A program made the position numbers and the translations under genes. From positions 1 to 64,000 of the forward strand of contig JASGFJ010000007.1 in assembly GCA_047605645.1 (NCBI GenBank): 64,000 nucleotides of DNA, written 5' to 3'. The stretch comes from UBA1309 sp047605645 (GTDB taxonomy: Bacteria; Bacteroidota; Bacteroidia; Bacteroidales; Dysgonomonadaceae). Below, in pieces: positions 25,511-34,520 of this stretch (the first letter of the stretch is position 1; each line of letters starts with the position of its first letter). The notes beneath the pieces are model-generated. The model saw only the letters and a program-made list of their open reading frames with translations, made no database searches and was not told the DNA's origin.

Positions 25511-26083
25511 TTATTTTACTTTATCTACAGCTTTTGTAATGCGGTCGAAGATTTCTTCTACCTTGCCCATTCCATGAATGCTGTGTAATTTACCTTGTTT
25601 ATTGTAATGATCTTTCAGCGGAGATGTCTGGTTTCGATAAACATCCAGACGCGATTTGATAGTCTCCTCATTGTCGTCGGAACGGCCGGAAAGCTGTCCT
25701 CTTTTCAACAAGCGATCTACTAATTCGGCTTCTTCGACATCCAAGCTTACTACCGCCGACACTTTCTGTCCGCGTTTTTCCAACATTGCATCCAATGCTT
25801 CTCCCTGAGGAATGGTACGGGGAAATCCGTCAAAAATCACTCCGTTTGCATCTTTTTTGCTGTCAAGAACTTTTGCCAGCATGTCGATTACGACTTCGTC
25901 CGGAACCAATTGTCCCTTGCTGATATACCCTTCAGCCAGTTTTCCAAGTTCACTGCCGGCTTTGATTTCTGCGCGAAGAACATCTCCCGTCGAAATATGT
26001 GCCAAGCCATATTTTTTAATCAGATTTTCACTTTGAGTACCTTTTCCTGAGCCCGGAGCTCCAAAAATTACAATGTTAAGCAT
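25511..26083 (-). CDS. adk: Adenylate kinase
   Basis: A 190-residue enzyme interconverting ATP + AMP and 2 ADP. The P-loop is GAPGSGKGTQ (residues 7-16), the AMP-binding segment is DGFPRTIPQGEALD, and the lid is short, without zinc cysteines, with the Arg motif GRSDDNEETIKSRL. The length is that of the short-lid form common in Bacteroidota. It lies 61 bp after hpt and precedes obg. Confidence 0.97.
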   Translation of the reverse strand: MLNIVIFGAPGSGKGTQSENLIKKYGLAHISTGDVLRAEIKAGSELGKLAEGYISKGQLVPDEVVIDMLAKVLDSKKDANGVIFDGFPRTIPQGEALDAMLEKRGQKVSAVVSLDVEEAELVDRLLKRGQLSGRSDDNEETIKSRLDVYRNQTSPLKDHYNKQGKLHSIHGMGKVEEIFDRITKAVDKVK

Positions 26084-26144
26084 GATTTATGTATGAATAA
26101 TAATTTTGTCAATCGGTAGATGACTATAATATGCCCCTGATTCT

Positions 26145-26681
26145 TTATTCAACAATTTTATAAATATCAGCCAGATTACGGCCATAGCCATCATAATCCA
26201 AACCATATCCAAGAATAAAATCATTAGGAATCTCAATAGCAACATAGTCGAGTGTCAAATCCACTTTCAAAGCATTGGGCTTATAGAGAAGCGTTGCAAT
26301 GCGCAGATCACCCGGATTCTTAGATTTCAGTTGTTCTACCATCGACGCCATCGTATGTCCGGTGTCGACAATATCTTCCACTATCACGATGCTCCTGCCT
26401 TCAATGTTTTGATTCAACCCTATAATTTCTTTCAAATTACCAGTTGAAGACATCCCGCTATAGGAAGAAAGCTTCACAAACGAAATTTCAGAAGGGATGT
26501 GAACTCTTTTCATTAAATCCGCAGCAAACATGAATGAACCATTCAGAACACAGATAAATAAGGGGTCTTTGTCTGCCAAATCTCTATTTATTTCCTCGGC
26601 CACACGGTCGACTTGCTCCAATATTTTTTTCTCTGGGATAAATAAGGCGAATTCCTTATCTTTAATTTTTACATTTTCCAT
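26145..26681 (-). CDS. hpt: Hypoxanthine phosphoribosyltransferase
   Basis: Purine salvage enzyme of 178 residues forming IMP/GMP from hypoxanthine/guanine and PRPP. The PRPP-binding loop is IVIVEDIVDTGHTM and the base-binding region is VAIEIPNDFILGYGLDYDG. It is the first gene of hpt-adk-obgE-pgeF. A -7 element is at 26705-26712 (TACTTTTG on the minus strand), giving a very short leader. Confidence 0.96.
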   Translation of the reverse strand: MENVKIKDKEFALFIPEKKILEQVDRVAEEINRDLADKDPLFICVLNGSFMFAADLMKRVHIPSEISFVKLSSYSGMSSTGNLKEIIGLNQNIEGRSIVIVEDIVDTGHTMASMVEQLKSKNPGDLRIATLLYKPNALKVDLTLDYVAIEIPNDFILGYGLDYDGYGRNLADIYKIVE

Positions 26682-26704
26682 AAATAGGGTTGTTCTTTGA
26701 CGTG

Positions 26705-26712
26705 CAAAAGTA
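26705..26712 (-). promoter_or_regulatory. -7 promoter element for hpt-adk-obgE-pgeF
   Basis: TACTTTTG on the minus strand matches TAnnTTTG, 24 bp upstream of the hpt ATG. TTTG copies lie upstream at slightly short spacing. Confidence 0.5.
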
Positions 26713-26795
26713 ATATAAATTGTTCAAACAAAGGACAAGCTTTTATTTTTTTAGACGCATGAAAATGATAAAAAGTATCTTTATATGCCTCTCTT

Positions 26796-28109
26796 CTACC
26801 CTATCAATACCACTATCATGTCCATTACATTTGTTTTTGTAGAGCCCGTAACAAGCAATTCGTCAATTATCTTGAAATAGTGATATGCGTCAAAGTTATC
26901 AATATAATGCTGTAAGGTGAGTCCTTTTTTTTCGCCTCTGCAGACTGTTTCCCGGTCAATCACAGCTCCGGCTGCAACTGTGGGGCCATCCGTTCCGTCC
27001 GTTCCGGCTACCAGAATGCATATCTCTTTTTCAAATCCGGATATGTGCTGAGCCAATAACAAGGCCAAATGTTGGTTTCTACCGCCAAGGCCACTGCCGG
27101 TTACCTTCACGGTGGGTTCCCCGCCCAACAAGATACACAAAGGAGATTTTTCATCCTTCCGGGATTGAATAAGGGAGAGTAAATCAGCACACACTTCATT
27201 TACATCACCAGCCAGAGAGGAAGTGATAATTTCCGTTTTATAACCAAGCTCGATAGCTGTTCGCTGAGCTGTTTGCAGAGCTAAACGATTGCTTCCGATT
27301 ATCAGATTATCCACTCGATTGAACACATCATCGTCGATTTTCGGAGTTTCCGGTTCTTTTCCGCCAAGCCCTTTCAGCAAATACGATTTTAAAGAATCCG
27401 GAATTCGGGTAGATAAATCATATTTCTGAATCACATTCCACGCCTCTTGAAAAGTACTGCTATCGGGGGCCGTCGGCCCTGAAGCTATCACATCCGGCGG
27501 ATCACCAATCACATCCGACAGCATCAAGGAAATCACCTTTGCCGGGTAAATAGTTTTGGCCAATTGCCCACCTTTCACTCGTGACAAATGCTTCCTGACA
27601 GCATTCAGCTCATGAATATCTGCGCCCGAATGCAGCAGCAAAGCATTCAACCGGCTAATATCTTCAGGGCAACTACCTTCCGGATAATCAGCCATCAATG
27701 AGGAGCCTCCACCGGAAAACAGACAAATAACCAGATCTTCTTCTTCTGCCTGAGCAGCAATAGCAACCAGTTCTTTTGTTGCATTAAAACCGGCCTCATC
27801 CGGTGTCGGATGTCCTGCCTGCCGGACAGTTATTCGCTGAAGCGGGCAGTCATGTCCATATTTCACAATAATGACTCCACCCGAAATACGTTCTCCGAAG
27901 ATTGCCTCAACCGCCTGCCCCATAAGGGCGGAAGCCTTCCCTGCTCCCAACACATATATATGCTCTATCTCGTCCAAGAGATAATTTTTCCCCTGAATGG
28001 AAAGCCTATCTTTCTCCAACGTTAGTGTATTATATATCATTTTATCGGGAAGCACACTTTCCACGCCGGAGAGAAAAATCCGGACAGCCTTATTTCTATT
28101 TTTTTCCAT
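26796..28109 (-). CDS. Glycerate 2-kinase, GckA/MOFRL family
   Basis: A kinase of about 437 residues phosphorylating D-glycerate. The N-terminal DUF4147 domain has the glycine-rich VLGAGKASALMGQAVE and FSGGGSSLMADYPEG, and the C-terminal MOFRL domain has LLGGEPTVKVTGSGLGGRNQ and VAGTDGTDGPTVAAGA. The frame stays open upstream to 28340, but those 75 or so residues are Cys/Phe-rich and unlike the family, so the start is taken at the ATG at 28109 (MEKNRNKAVRIF) or possibly 28118, where GGAAAA precedes the codon. It may work in glyoxylate, serine or sugar-acid metabolism. Confidence 0.9.
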   Translation of the reverse strand: MEKNRNKAVRIFLSGVESVLPDKMIYNTLTLEKDRLSIQGKNYLLDEIEHIYVLGAGKASALMGQAVEAIFGERISGGVIIVKYGHDCPLQRITVRQAGHPTPDEAGFNATKELVAIAAQAEEEDLVICLFSGGGSSLMADYPEGSCPEDISRLNALLLHSGADIHELNAVRKHLSRVKGGQLAKTIYPAKVISLMLSDVIGDPPDVIASGPTAPDSSTFQEAWNVIQKYDLSTRIPDSLKSYLLKGLGGKEPETPKIDDDVFNRVDNLIIGSNRLALQTAQRTAIELGYKTEIITSSLAGDVNEVCADLLSLIQSRKDEKSPLCILLGGEPTVKVTGSGLGGRNQHLALLLAQHISGFEKEICILVAGTDGTDGPTVAAGAVIDRETVCRGEKKGLTLQHYIDNFDAYHYFKIIDELLVTGSTKTNVMDMIVVLIG

Positions 28110-28501
28110 TCGGGTCATTTTTCCATATGCCAACTTTGCCAATAAAAAGGTTCTATTCTCTTCTAAAATCAGCAAACCACAATAGCTGGTTGAAACACGG
28201 GTAAAGATATCTTTTTTTTGAAGAAATATCCCGTTGACACACAAGAATGTAAAATAAAGAACTAAAGATATTCTTTGATTTTCTTTCAAAGGAAACGAAA
28301 ATTGCTTTTTAGAAGGACAACATTCGTTTATCGATTCCACAAACAGTTTTCTGCAGGTTCAAAGCCTACAGAACAAATTCCGCAAGTGGAAAGGTCAAAG
28401 AATAAATTTGGTCCATCCACGACGGTTTGAAAGCTGTGATTTTCGCTAACCGAAAGACTCACCCGAACACCTGAAAAATAAATCACGCCCAACTGTTCGG
28501 T

Positions 28502-29689
28502 TTAAATATCCTGAAGCGCTTGTTCCAAGTCAGCAATTAAATCGTCAGCATCTTCAAGTCCTATACTCAACCGAAAAAATCCATGTTTGAAAATATCGGG
28601 ATACAGGTATTGACGCTCGTCGTTTGGCCCCAAAAAGACAATCAGACTTTCATCATGCCCCAACGAGACAGCAGAGGTAATTATATTCAGGTTTTCAACG
28701 AACCGGTTATGTGCATCAAAATCAGCATTTAATCCAAATGAGATAAGACCGGAATATCCTCCGGACATCTGCTTTTTTGCCACTCCATGCTGAGGATGGC
28801 TTTTCAATCCCGGATAAGAAACAAAGGCTACTTTCGGATGTTTTTCCAGATATTTTGCTATTTCCAGGGCATTTGCATTGTGTTGCCGCATCCGCAAAGG
28901 CAACGTCACAGCTCCACGCATAATCAGCCAGGCATTAAAAGGGCTGATAGCGCCACCCACATTAATCATTGCCTGCCGCCGTATTTCATCAATAAGGATT
29001 TTCTTGCCTAGCACCGCTCCGCCCATTGCGTCACCGTGCCCATTAATGTATTTGGTTAGGCTTTCTACCACTAAATCCGCACCTAAAAGGGACGGGAGTT
29101 GATTGAAAGGAGAAGCGAAAGTATTGTCTACTGATAATAATATATTGTTCGCATGTGCAATTTTTGCAATCTCAGCAATATCGCTGATGTTAACAATGGG
29201 GTTTCCGGGAGTTTCAATATGGATAAGCTTTGTGTTGGGACGGATAGCATCAGCTACATTTTGCGGATTAGTTGAATCAACCAATGTCGTTTCAATCTTA
29301 TATTTTTCGGGCAAATATTCATTTAACAGACGATATACCGCAATATAAGAAATATGACCGGCAACAATATGATCACCCGTGTTCAGAAACGAAAAAAATA
29401 CGCTGTGCAAAGCTGCAACTCCTGTAGCAAGCACTACAGCATCTTCCGTTACATGAAGTGCGGCGAGTTTTTCCTGCAAGTATTCCTGATTGGCTCCACC
29501 GTTGCGTGTATACAATTTTTTTCCGGCCTCGCTCCAATTAACGTCTGTCGGATCATAGGGCAGCGCATAGCTGTTTGCCATTGTTATTGGGCGTCGGATT
29601 GCTCCGGTTTCTTTGTCAATATCATTTCCCAGATGAATGCTTCGCGTGGAAAATCCCAATTGACGAAAATTTACCTTTTCCTTTTTCAT
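28502..29689 (-). CDS. Trans-sulfuration PLP enzyme (cystathionine gamma-synthase / Met gamma-lyase family)
   Basis: A 395-residue Cys/Met-metabolism enzyme. The PLP-binding Lys-213 is in VVESLTKYINGHGDAMGGAV, with SVDNTFASP just before it and the Tyr/Arg pair YTRNGGANQEYL near residue 60. The family includes cystathionine gamma-synthase, O-acetylhomoserine sulfhydrylase, cystathionine lyases and methionine gamma-lyase, which sequence alone does not separate here. It is a single-gene unit with no methionine gene next to it, and no SAM riboswitch was recognised upstream. Confidence 0.9.
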   Translation of the reverse strand: MKKEKVNFRQLGFSTRSIHLGNDIDKETGAIRRPITMANSYALPYDPTDVNWSEAGKKLYTRNGGANQEYLQEKLAALHVTEDAVVLATGVAALHSVFFSFLNTGDHIVAGHISYIAVYRLLNEYLPEKYKIETTLVDSTNPQNVADAIRPNTKLIHIETPGNPIVNISDIAEIAKIAHANNILLSVDNTFASPFNQLPSLLGADLVVESLTKYINGHGDAMGGAVLGKKILIDEIRRQAMINVGGAISPFNAWLIMRGAVTLPLRMRQHNANALEIAKYLEKHPKVAFVSYPGLKSHPQHGVAKKQMSGGYSGLISFGLNADFDAHNRFVENLNIITSAVSLGHDESLIVFLGPNDERQYLYPDIFKHGFFRLSIGLEDADDLIADLEQALQDI

Positions 29690-29918
29690 TCGATTTAATT
29701 CTTACTATTAGGAGGTATGAGACGCAACTGTTTTTTAATTATTGTCTTGAGGAACTTAATAAAAATCATGCTTCGTTACATACAATTATTTGAAGTTTCA
29801 AAAATAGAGGAATAAAAATCCTTGAACAATACCTCCTTTTAGGTATAATCATTGCACAAAATTTGATTTTCTGTGTAGTTTTCTATTTAAAAAGATGTCT
29901 CTGAAATAAAATATCTCT

Positions 29919-29926
29919 TACCTTTG
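29919..29926 (+). promoter_or_regulatory. -7 promoter element for the BtuB-like receptor gene
   Basis: TACCTTTG fits TAnnTTTG, 38-45 bp upstream of the ATG. No cobalamin riboswitch was recognised in the 270-bp gap. Confidence 0.5.
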
Positions 29927-29963
29927 CCGCGACAATTTATTTTATTAACAATTTCAATTCATC

Positions 29964-32000
29964 ATGCAAAAAAAACATGAAATAAGAAAGCAGGCTACGC
30001 GATTCAAGCGTTTCTCAAGAAAATCGTACAGCGTTTTCAACAGCCTGCACAAGGTGGTAAACACCGGAGTTGTTGCGACCGGAATCCTATTGTTTGCAAA
30101 TACAGCGAACAGTAATGCACAAAACACAACCACTCAGCCTCAACAACAAAAAATCGCAGACCAGGAACTCGAAGAAGTCACCGTCACCGCATCTCGAGTG
30201 ACTTTACCAGCAGATCTGACGGCAAAAGTAGTTACTGTCATCACCCGTGACGAGATTCAACGATCGCCCTTCCAAAACGTCCAGGATCTGTTGAATTATG
30301 TGGCAGGAATAGACGTTCAGCAACGAGGAGCACACGGCGTACAAGCAGATATTTCCATCCGTGGCGGCTCATTCGACCAAACAGCCATTCTTCTCAATGG
30401 AATTAATATTTCCAATCCCCAAACAGGACATCTCAGCCTGAATCTACCTATCAACCTTTCTGATATCGAACGAATCGAGATTATCCACGGCCCCTCTTCC
30501 ATCATCTACGGAGCATCTGCATTTTCAGGAGGAATCAACATTATTACACGTAAAAACCCCGATCATAAGGCATACGCAAGCATTCAAGGCGGAATGTATG
30601 GGCTTTTAAATACGGAAGCCAATGGAGCGCTGAAAAGCGGATCGGCCACACATCAACTTTCTGCAGGATACAAACGTGCCGACGGCGATCGCGACAACAG
30701 TGAATATCATCAGGGAAACCTATTCTGGCAGTCGCATTGGCTAGTCGATAAATCGAAAATAGATTTCCAGGCAGGATATGACGATAAAGCTTTTGGAGCA
30801 AACACCTTCTATTCCGCAATGTATCCAAATCAATATGAGAAAACAAGAAATTATTTTGCCTCCATTAAAGGAGAAACAGGTACAACACTAAAATTCATTC
30901 CTTCCGTCTACTGGAACAGATCCAATGACCAATTCCAGCTTATTAAAGATAAACCGACCCTCAAGCGATTCAATTATCACCAAACAGATGTTTACGGAGC
31001 AAATCTGAACCTCCAATATTCTTCAAAATACGGAATTACCAGCTTTGGATCTGAATTTCGCAACGAATCGGTGCTAAGCACCTTGCTCGGGAATCTGCTC
31101 GACGAAGCTGTAGGCAGATACACACACTCTTACAGCCGCACCAATATCAGCTATGCACTTGAGCATAATGTCATTCTAAATCAGTTTACTCTGACCGCAG
31201 GCGTCTTGGCAAACTACAACACAGCCTTGTCCGGCAATTACAAGTTTTACCCATCGATTAATGCTGCATATCGTATCGATTCGAATTGGAAAGTATTTTC
31301 ATCATGGAGCAAAGCCACTCGCATGCCTTCTTTTACAGAGCTGTTTTACACGACCAATTCAACACACATAGGCAATCCCAAGCTAAAACCGGAATATTCT
31401 GAATCTTATGAAGCCGGAGTGAATTATGGTAACCATTTTATAAAAGGGTACATAACGGGATACATCATGAAAGGGAAAAATATCATCGACTGGGTGAAAG
31501 CCAGTGCTGATTCCACTGTATGGCACTCTGTGAATCACACAAAAATCAATACAATCGGGTTTGATGCCAGTCTGAAATTCAATCTGAAAGAATTCTTACC
31601 GATGCTTGTCAGTGGGACTTCCCTCCAACTGGATTACACCAAACAGCATCAAAGCTCTGATTCGGGAGATATGATCTCAAACTATACGCTCAACTACCTG
31701 CGAGACAAATTTGTAGCTCGTTTGGATCTGCCTATAAACAATAAACTAGGGACATCATGGAGCTGGAGGTGCCAGAAAAGAGAAGGTACCTATGACAAAT
31801 ACGAAAATGCCGTATATGTTCGTACAGAACGTTATCCGGCCTTTTCAACGTTGGATGTACGAATCAATTACAAACCGAAATCTGTCCTGAACCTGTTTGT
31901 CAATATCAATAATTTATACAACACATATTATTATGATTTAGGAAACGTTCCTCAACCGGGATTTTGGGCGATGGGCGGATTCAATTACACTTTTAAATAA
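29964..32000 (+). CDS. TonB-dependent outer-membrane receptor, BtuB/CirA-like
   Basis: A 678-residue receptor. It has an unusually long basic signal region (residues 1-53) containing KSYSVFNSLHKVVN before the hydrophobic core, an extended signal form seen in this receptor group. A TonB-box-like segment EEVTVTASRV precedes the plug domain (about 75-185, with VQADISIRGGSFDQTAILLN), and a beta-barrel fills the rest, ending in an aromatic strand (GGFNYTFK). It imports a ligand such as a corrinoid, haem or siderophore; the ligand is unknown. The YiiX-like gene begins 10 bp downstream and is in the same operon. Confidence 0.92.
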   Translation: MQKKHEIRKQATRFKRFSRKSYSVFNSLHKVVNTGVVATGILLFANTANSNAQNTTTQPQQQKIADQELEEVTVTASRVTLPADLTAKVVTVITRDEIQRSPFQNVQDLLNYVAGIDVQQRGAHGVQADISIRGGSFDQTAILLNGINISNPQTGHLSLNLPINLSDIERIEIIHGPSSIIYGASAFSGGINIITRKNPDHKAYASIQGGMYGLLNTEANGALKSGSATHQLSAGYKRADGDRDNSEYHQGNLFWQSHWLVDKSKIDFQAGYDDKAFGANTFYSAMYPNQYEKTRNYFASIKGETGTTLKFIPSVYWNRSNDQFQLIKDKPTLKRFNYHQTDVYGANLNLQYSSKYGITSFGSEFRNESVLSTLLGNLLDEAVGRYTHSYSRTNISYALEHNVILNQFTLTAGVLANYNTALSGNYKFYPSINAAYRIDSNWKVFSSWSKATRMPSFTELFYTTNSTHIGNPKLKPEYSESYEAGVNYGNHFIKGYITGYIMKGKNIIDWVKASADSTVWHSVNHTKINTIGFDASLKFNLKEFLPMLVSGTSLQLDYTKQHQSSDSGDMISNYTLNYLRDKFVARLDLPINNKLGTSWSWRCQKREGTYDKYENAVYVRTERYPAFSTLDVRINYKPKSVLNLFVNINNLYNTYYYDLGNVPQPGFWAMGGFNYTFK

Positions 32001-32010
32001 ACAGAAAAGC

Positions 32011-32667
32011 ATGAAAAATTTCGTCCTCTTTCTGCTTTCTGTGTGTAGCCTGAATCAGGCAGGGGCAATCAATTTACAAAATGGAGATTTGCTTTTTCGA
32101 CAACCATGTTCAAAAGAGAGTGTCAGCAGTGCCATCATGAATGTCACCCGCAGTGCAGGCTCCTATCAATTTACACATGTAGGAATTGTCTATATCCCGA
32201 AAGGGACAGACAGTATATTTGTTATAGAAGCTACCCCTCCACGCGTAAGAATGGTTCCGCTTGAGACATTCCTGCAACCAGACAACAAAACTAAATGTTT
32301 GCCTTTGACAATTGTGGGGAGGCTCAAATCGGAATATCAAAACAGTATTCCGTCAGCTCTTCAGGAAGCATTAGTACTTATCGGAAAAGAGTATGACGAT
32401 GGATTTATTCTTGAAAATGATAAATTCTATTGTTCAGAATTGATCTATCATATCTTTCGAAAAGCGAACAACAACCGGCCTCTGTTTGAACTGAATGTAA
32501 TGACCTTCAAACAACCCGATTCAAATCAGGTCGACAAAGACTGGCAACGCTACTTCGATGAGAAAAAACTAGAGATACCTGAAGGAAAATCAGGAATTAA
32601 TCCGGGTGCAATGTCACGTTCGCCGGCAATAGATTTGTTGGGCGAAATCAAAACGTCCCAGGAATAG
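32011..32667 (+). CDS. YiiX-like permuted papain-fold (NlpC/P60-type) enzyme
   Basis: A 218-residue exported protein with a signal peptide (cleavage near NQAGA, residues 15-19). The permuted catalytic order is visible: His-56 in FTHVGIV, Glu-73 in FVIEATPP, and Cys-141 in FYCSELIY. YiiX/YebB-like enzymes are amidase/peptidase-fold hydrolases acting on peptides or lipids, with few known substrates. It follows a TonB-dependent receptor by 10 bp, which suggests a periplasmic or surface job linked to the imported ligand or to the cell wall. A bidirectional hairpin follows at 32798. Confidence 0.9.
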   Translation: MKNFVLFLLSVCSLNQAGAINLQNGDLLFRQPCSKESVSSAIMNVTRSAGSYQFTHVGIVYIPKGTDSIFVIEATPPRVRMVPLETFLQPDNKTKCLPLTIVGRLKSEYQNSIPSALQEALVLIGKEYDDGFILENDKFYCSELIYHIFRKANNNRPLFELNVMTFKQPDSNQVDKDWQRYFDEKKLEIPEGKSGINPGAMSRSPAIDLLGEIKTSQE

Positions 32668-32797
32668 TCAATTATTGATATGAACGAAAGGTCGTTCTAA
32701 GATCAAATTTGATAAACACTCGAGACTAATTTTAAAACGAAGAATTATACCGACAAAGTTTCTTTAAAACTTGGGCCCTGCGTATATCTGTACAACA

Positions 32798-32826
32798 AAG
32801 GCGGAGCATACCACTCCGCCTTTGCT
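32798..32826. terminator. Bidirectional hairpin between convergent genes
   Basis: A perfect 11-bp stem CAAAGGCGGAG/CTCCGCCTTTG with a 7-nt loop lies between the convergent YiiX-like gene and the CpxP-like gene. No long T-tract is present on either side. Confidence 0.65.
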
Positions 32827-32846
32827 ATTCATTTGATGAGATAACA

Positions 32847-33281
32847 TTATTTGTCATGTCTGTCCATCATACTACGCATAAATTTCATATCTACTTCCTG
32901 ATATTTCCGAACTTTATGCATAGGCAAAACCCGTTTAAACTTCTGATAATATTCCTTTTCAAGCATTGCCTCTTTTACTCTGTTATTAATCCACGAATCA
33001 ATAACCCGTTCGTATTCTGCATCTGAGATATTACTTTGATTTCTTATAGCTCTTGCTTTTTCGCGAGAATCACGGTTCAATTCAAATTTTTTCTGCATCA
33101 ATTCTTCGCTCAATGGGATGAATCTTGCAGCCTCAGTGGGAGTTAAATCCAGTTCTCGTTTCAAATATTCAGCACGTTGTCTCTGAAAATCCTCTTTTGA
33201 AAATGTTTTTTGAGCAGATAAAGTAAATGTTGATACTGCAATACAACACAAAAGAGATAATATATACCATTTTCGCTTCAT
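32847..33281 (-). CDS. Exported CpxP/Spy-like helical protein
   Basis: A 144-residue protein from the ATG at 33281; the open frame upstream to 33329 lacks a signal-like start. It has a signal peptide ending STFTLSAQ. The mature part is almost wholly helical and charged, with the segment LDLTPTEAARFIPLSEEL (LTxxQ-like, as in CpxP/Spy periplasmic chaperones or heavy-metal resistance CnrX types) and a C-terminal cluster MKFMRSMMDRHDK. It is the third gene of an ECF sigma / membrane regulator / this protein module, which fits an envelope-stress sensor or effector. The family match is approximate. Confidence 0.7.
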   Translation of the reverse strand: MKRKWYILSLLCCIAVSTFTLSAQKTFSKEDFQRQRAEYLKRELDLTPTEAARFIPLSEELMQKKFELNRDSREKARAIRNQSNISDAEYERVIDSWINNRVKEAMLEKEYYQKFKRVLPMHKVRKYQEVDMKFMRSMMDRHDK

Positions 33282-33345
33282 AAAATAAATCTTTTCTCCA
33301 TTTGTTAAGCTTAAAATACGATCATTCACAGATTTCTTTCAAACT

Positions 33346-33711
33346 TTATTCACTATAATTACCGGAAGTAATTTCTTTTCGTGCCGCATCATCCTGAAGA
33401 AACAGATAGAAGTCACGATCTTCAGAAGAAGCAAAATCCATCTCATTACCTGTCGATGATGAAGAAACCCCGACAGGAGTTTTATCGGATGTAAATAATA
33501 CATCTTTCATTGTAAAAAAGACACCGGACAACACAGCAGCAGCGGCAGCCCATGGCAAAACATATTTTCTGAAGTTAAAATGCACTTTTTTTGCTTTCTT
33601 CTCCGGAAGATTTGCCATCACTTCCGCATTGAAGTGTTCAAAGAAATTGTCCGGAATCGTAAATGGATTATTTTTTACAAAATCATCCATATTTTTCTTA
33701 ACATCATCCAT
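33346..33711 (-). CDS. Putative anti-sigma factor (single-TM)
   Basis: A 121-residue protein. A charged cytoplasmic N-terminus (about 1-50, including NNPFTIPDNFFEHF) is followed by a membrane segment (about 51-68, YVLPWAAAAAVLSGVFF) and a short polar outer tail. This layout, and its position 56 bp downstream of an ECF sigma gene, suggests an anti-sigma regulator, although the zinc anti-sigma HxxxCxxC motif is absent. The start is the ATG at 33711, which has AGGAG about 6 bp ahead; the longer frame to 33762 is less likely. Confidence 0.65.
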   Translation of the reverse strand: MDDVKKNMDDFVKNNPFTIPDNFFEHFNAEVMANLPEKKAKKVHFNFRKYVLPWAAAAAVLSGVFFTMKDVLFTSDKTPVGVSSSSTGNEMDFASSEDRDFYLFLQDDAARKEITSGNYSE

Positions 33712-33767
33712 AACATACTCCTTTCTTTTTTTACACATAACCATAGACTTTATTAATCGCAAAAAGT

Positions 33768-34319
33768 TTAATCATTGATAGATAAAAAATCTTTTATTTT
33801 CTGAACGGCATGATGATAAGATGCTTTCAAAGCGCCGACAGAAGTGCCCAGCACTTCTGATATCTCTTCATACTTCATTTCATCAAAATACTTCATATTG
33901 AACACAATCCTTTGTTTATCAGGAAGTTTTAACACTGCATCCTGAAATAACTTCTGCATCTCATCGCCATCAAAATACACATCACTCTCCATTTTAGAAA
34001 GCAAGAATGTATCCGCATCATCAATAGAAATTCCCTGATGATTCCGCTGCTTATTCAGAAAGGTAATACTCTCGTTCACGGCTATTTTGTAGAGCCAGGT
34101 AGAAAGTTTCGACTCTCCTTTAAAACTGTCAATATTCAACCATGCTTTAATAAACACATTCTGCAGCACATCATTGGCATCGTCGTGAGTCAACACCATA
34201 CGGCGAATCACCCAATAGAGTTTTTCACTATAGCCACGTACAATTTGAGAAAAAGCATCCCGCTGTGTTTCAGGGCTCTGCAACAAGCCCAAGATTTTGC
34301 TTTCGTCAACGACTGCCAT
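33768..34319 (-). CDS. ECF-type RNA polymerase sigma factor
   Basis: A 183-residue sigma-70 family ECF factor. Region 2 (about 25-95) includes DDANDVLQNVFIKAWLNID and STWLYKIAVNESITFL. Region 4 (about 120-175) includes LPDKQRIVFNMKYF and the helix-turn-helix YEEISEVLGTSVGALKASYH. It probably controls its own operon with the putative anti-sigma and CpxP-like genes. A -7 element TATCTTTG (minus strand) is at 34372-34379. Confidence 0.95.
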   Translation of the reverse strand: MAVVDESKILGLLQSPETQRDAFSQIVRGYSEKLYWVIRRMVLTHDDANDVLQNVFIKAWLNIDSFKGESKLSTWLYKIAVNESITFLNKQRNHQGISIDDADTFLLSKMESDVYFDGDEMQKLFQDAVLKLPDKQRIVFNMKYFDEMKYEEISEVLGTSVGALKASYHHAVQKIKDFLSIND

Positions 34320-34371
34320 ACGTATATTCCACTTCTATTGTTAAATGACTCTTAAGAAAATCAATATATTG

Positions 34372-34379
34372 CAAAGATA
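34372..34379 (-). promoter_or_regulatory. -7 promoter element for the ECF sigma operon
   Basis: TATCTTTG on the minus strand matches TAnnTTTG, 53 bp upstream of the sigma-factor ATG. This is the housekeeping form; an ECF-specific promoter was not identified. Confidence 0.45.
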
Positions 34380-34520
34380 AAAAATCCACGTGTTAAATAT
34401 TATATTTCATTCGATTAAATTTCACTGGGAGTATCGGCGTTGCCTGCAATACATACAACCAACATATTTTCAATAAATTAGCCTACATAATTTATAAAAA
34501 TCAGACTTCATTTCATATCA

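Noticed and set aside
26796..28340. Longer glycerate kinase starting at 28340
   Set aside because: The extra 75 or so residues do not resemble the family and are rich in Cys/Phe; internal ATGs at 28109 or 28118 give the normal length.
29717..29815. 32-codon plus ORF with AGGAGGT before its ATG
   Set aside because: The Shine-Dalgarno match is attractive, but Bacteroidota rarely depend on it, no promoter was found and the peptide has no recognisable feature.
29816..29963. Cobalamin riboswitch ahead of the BtuB-like receptor
   Set aside because: The region is short and AT-rich and lacks the conserved B12-box sequence.
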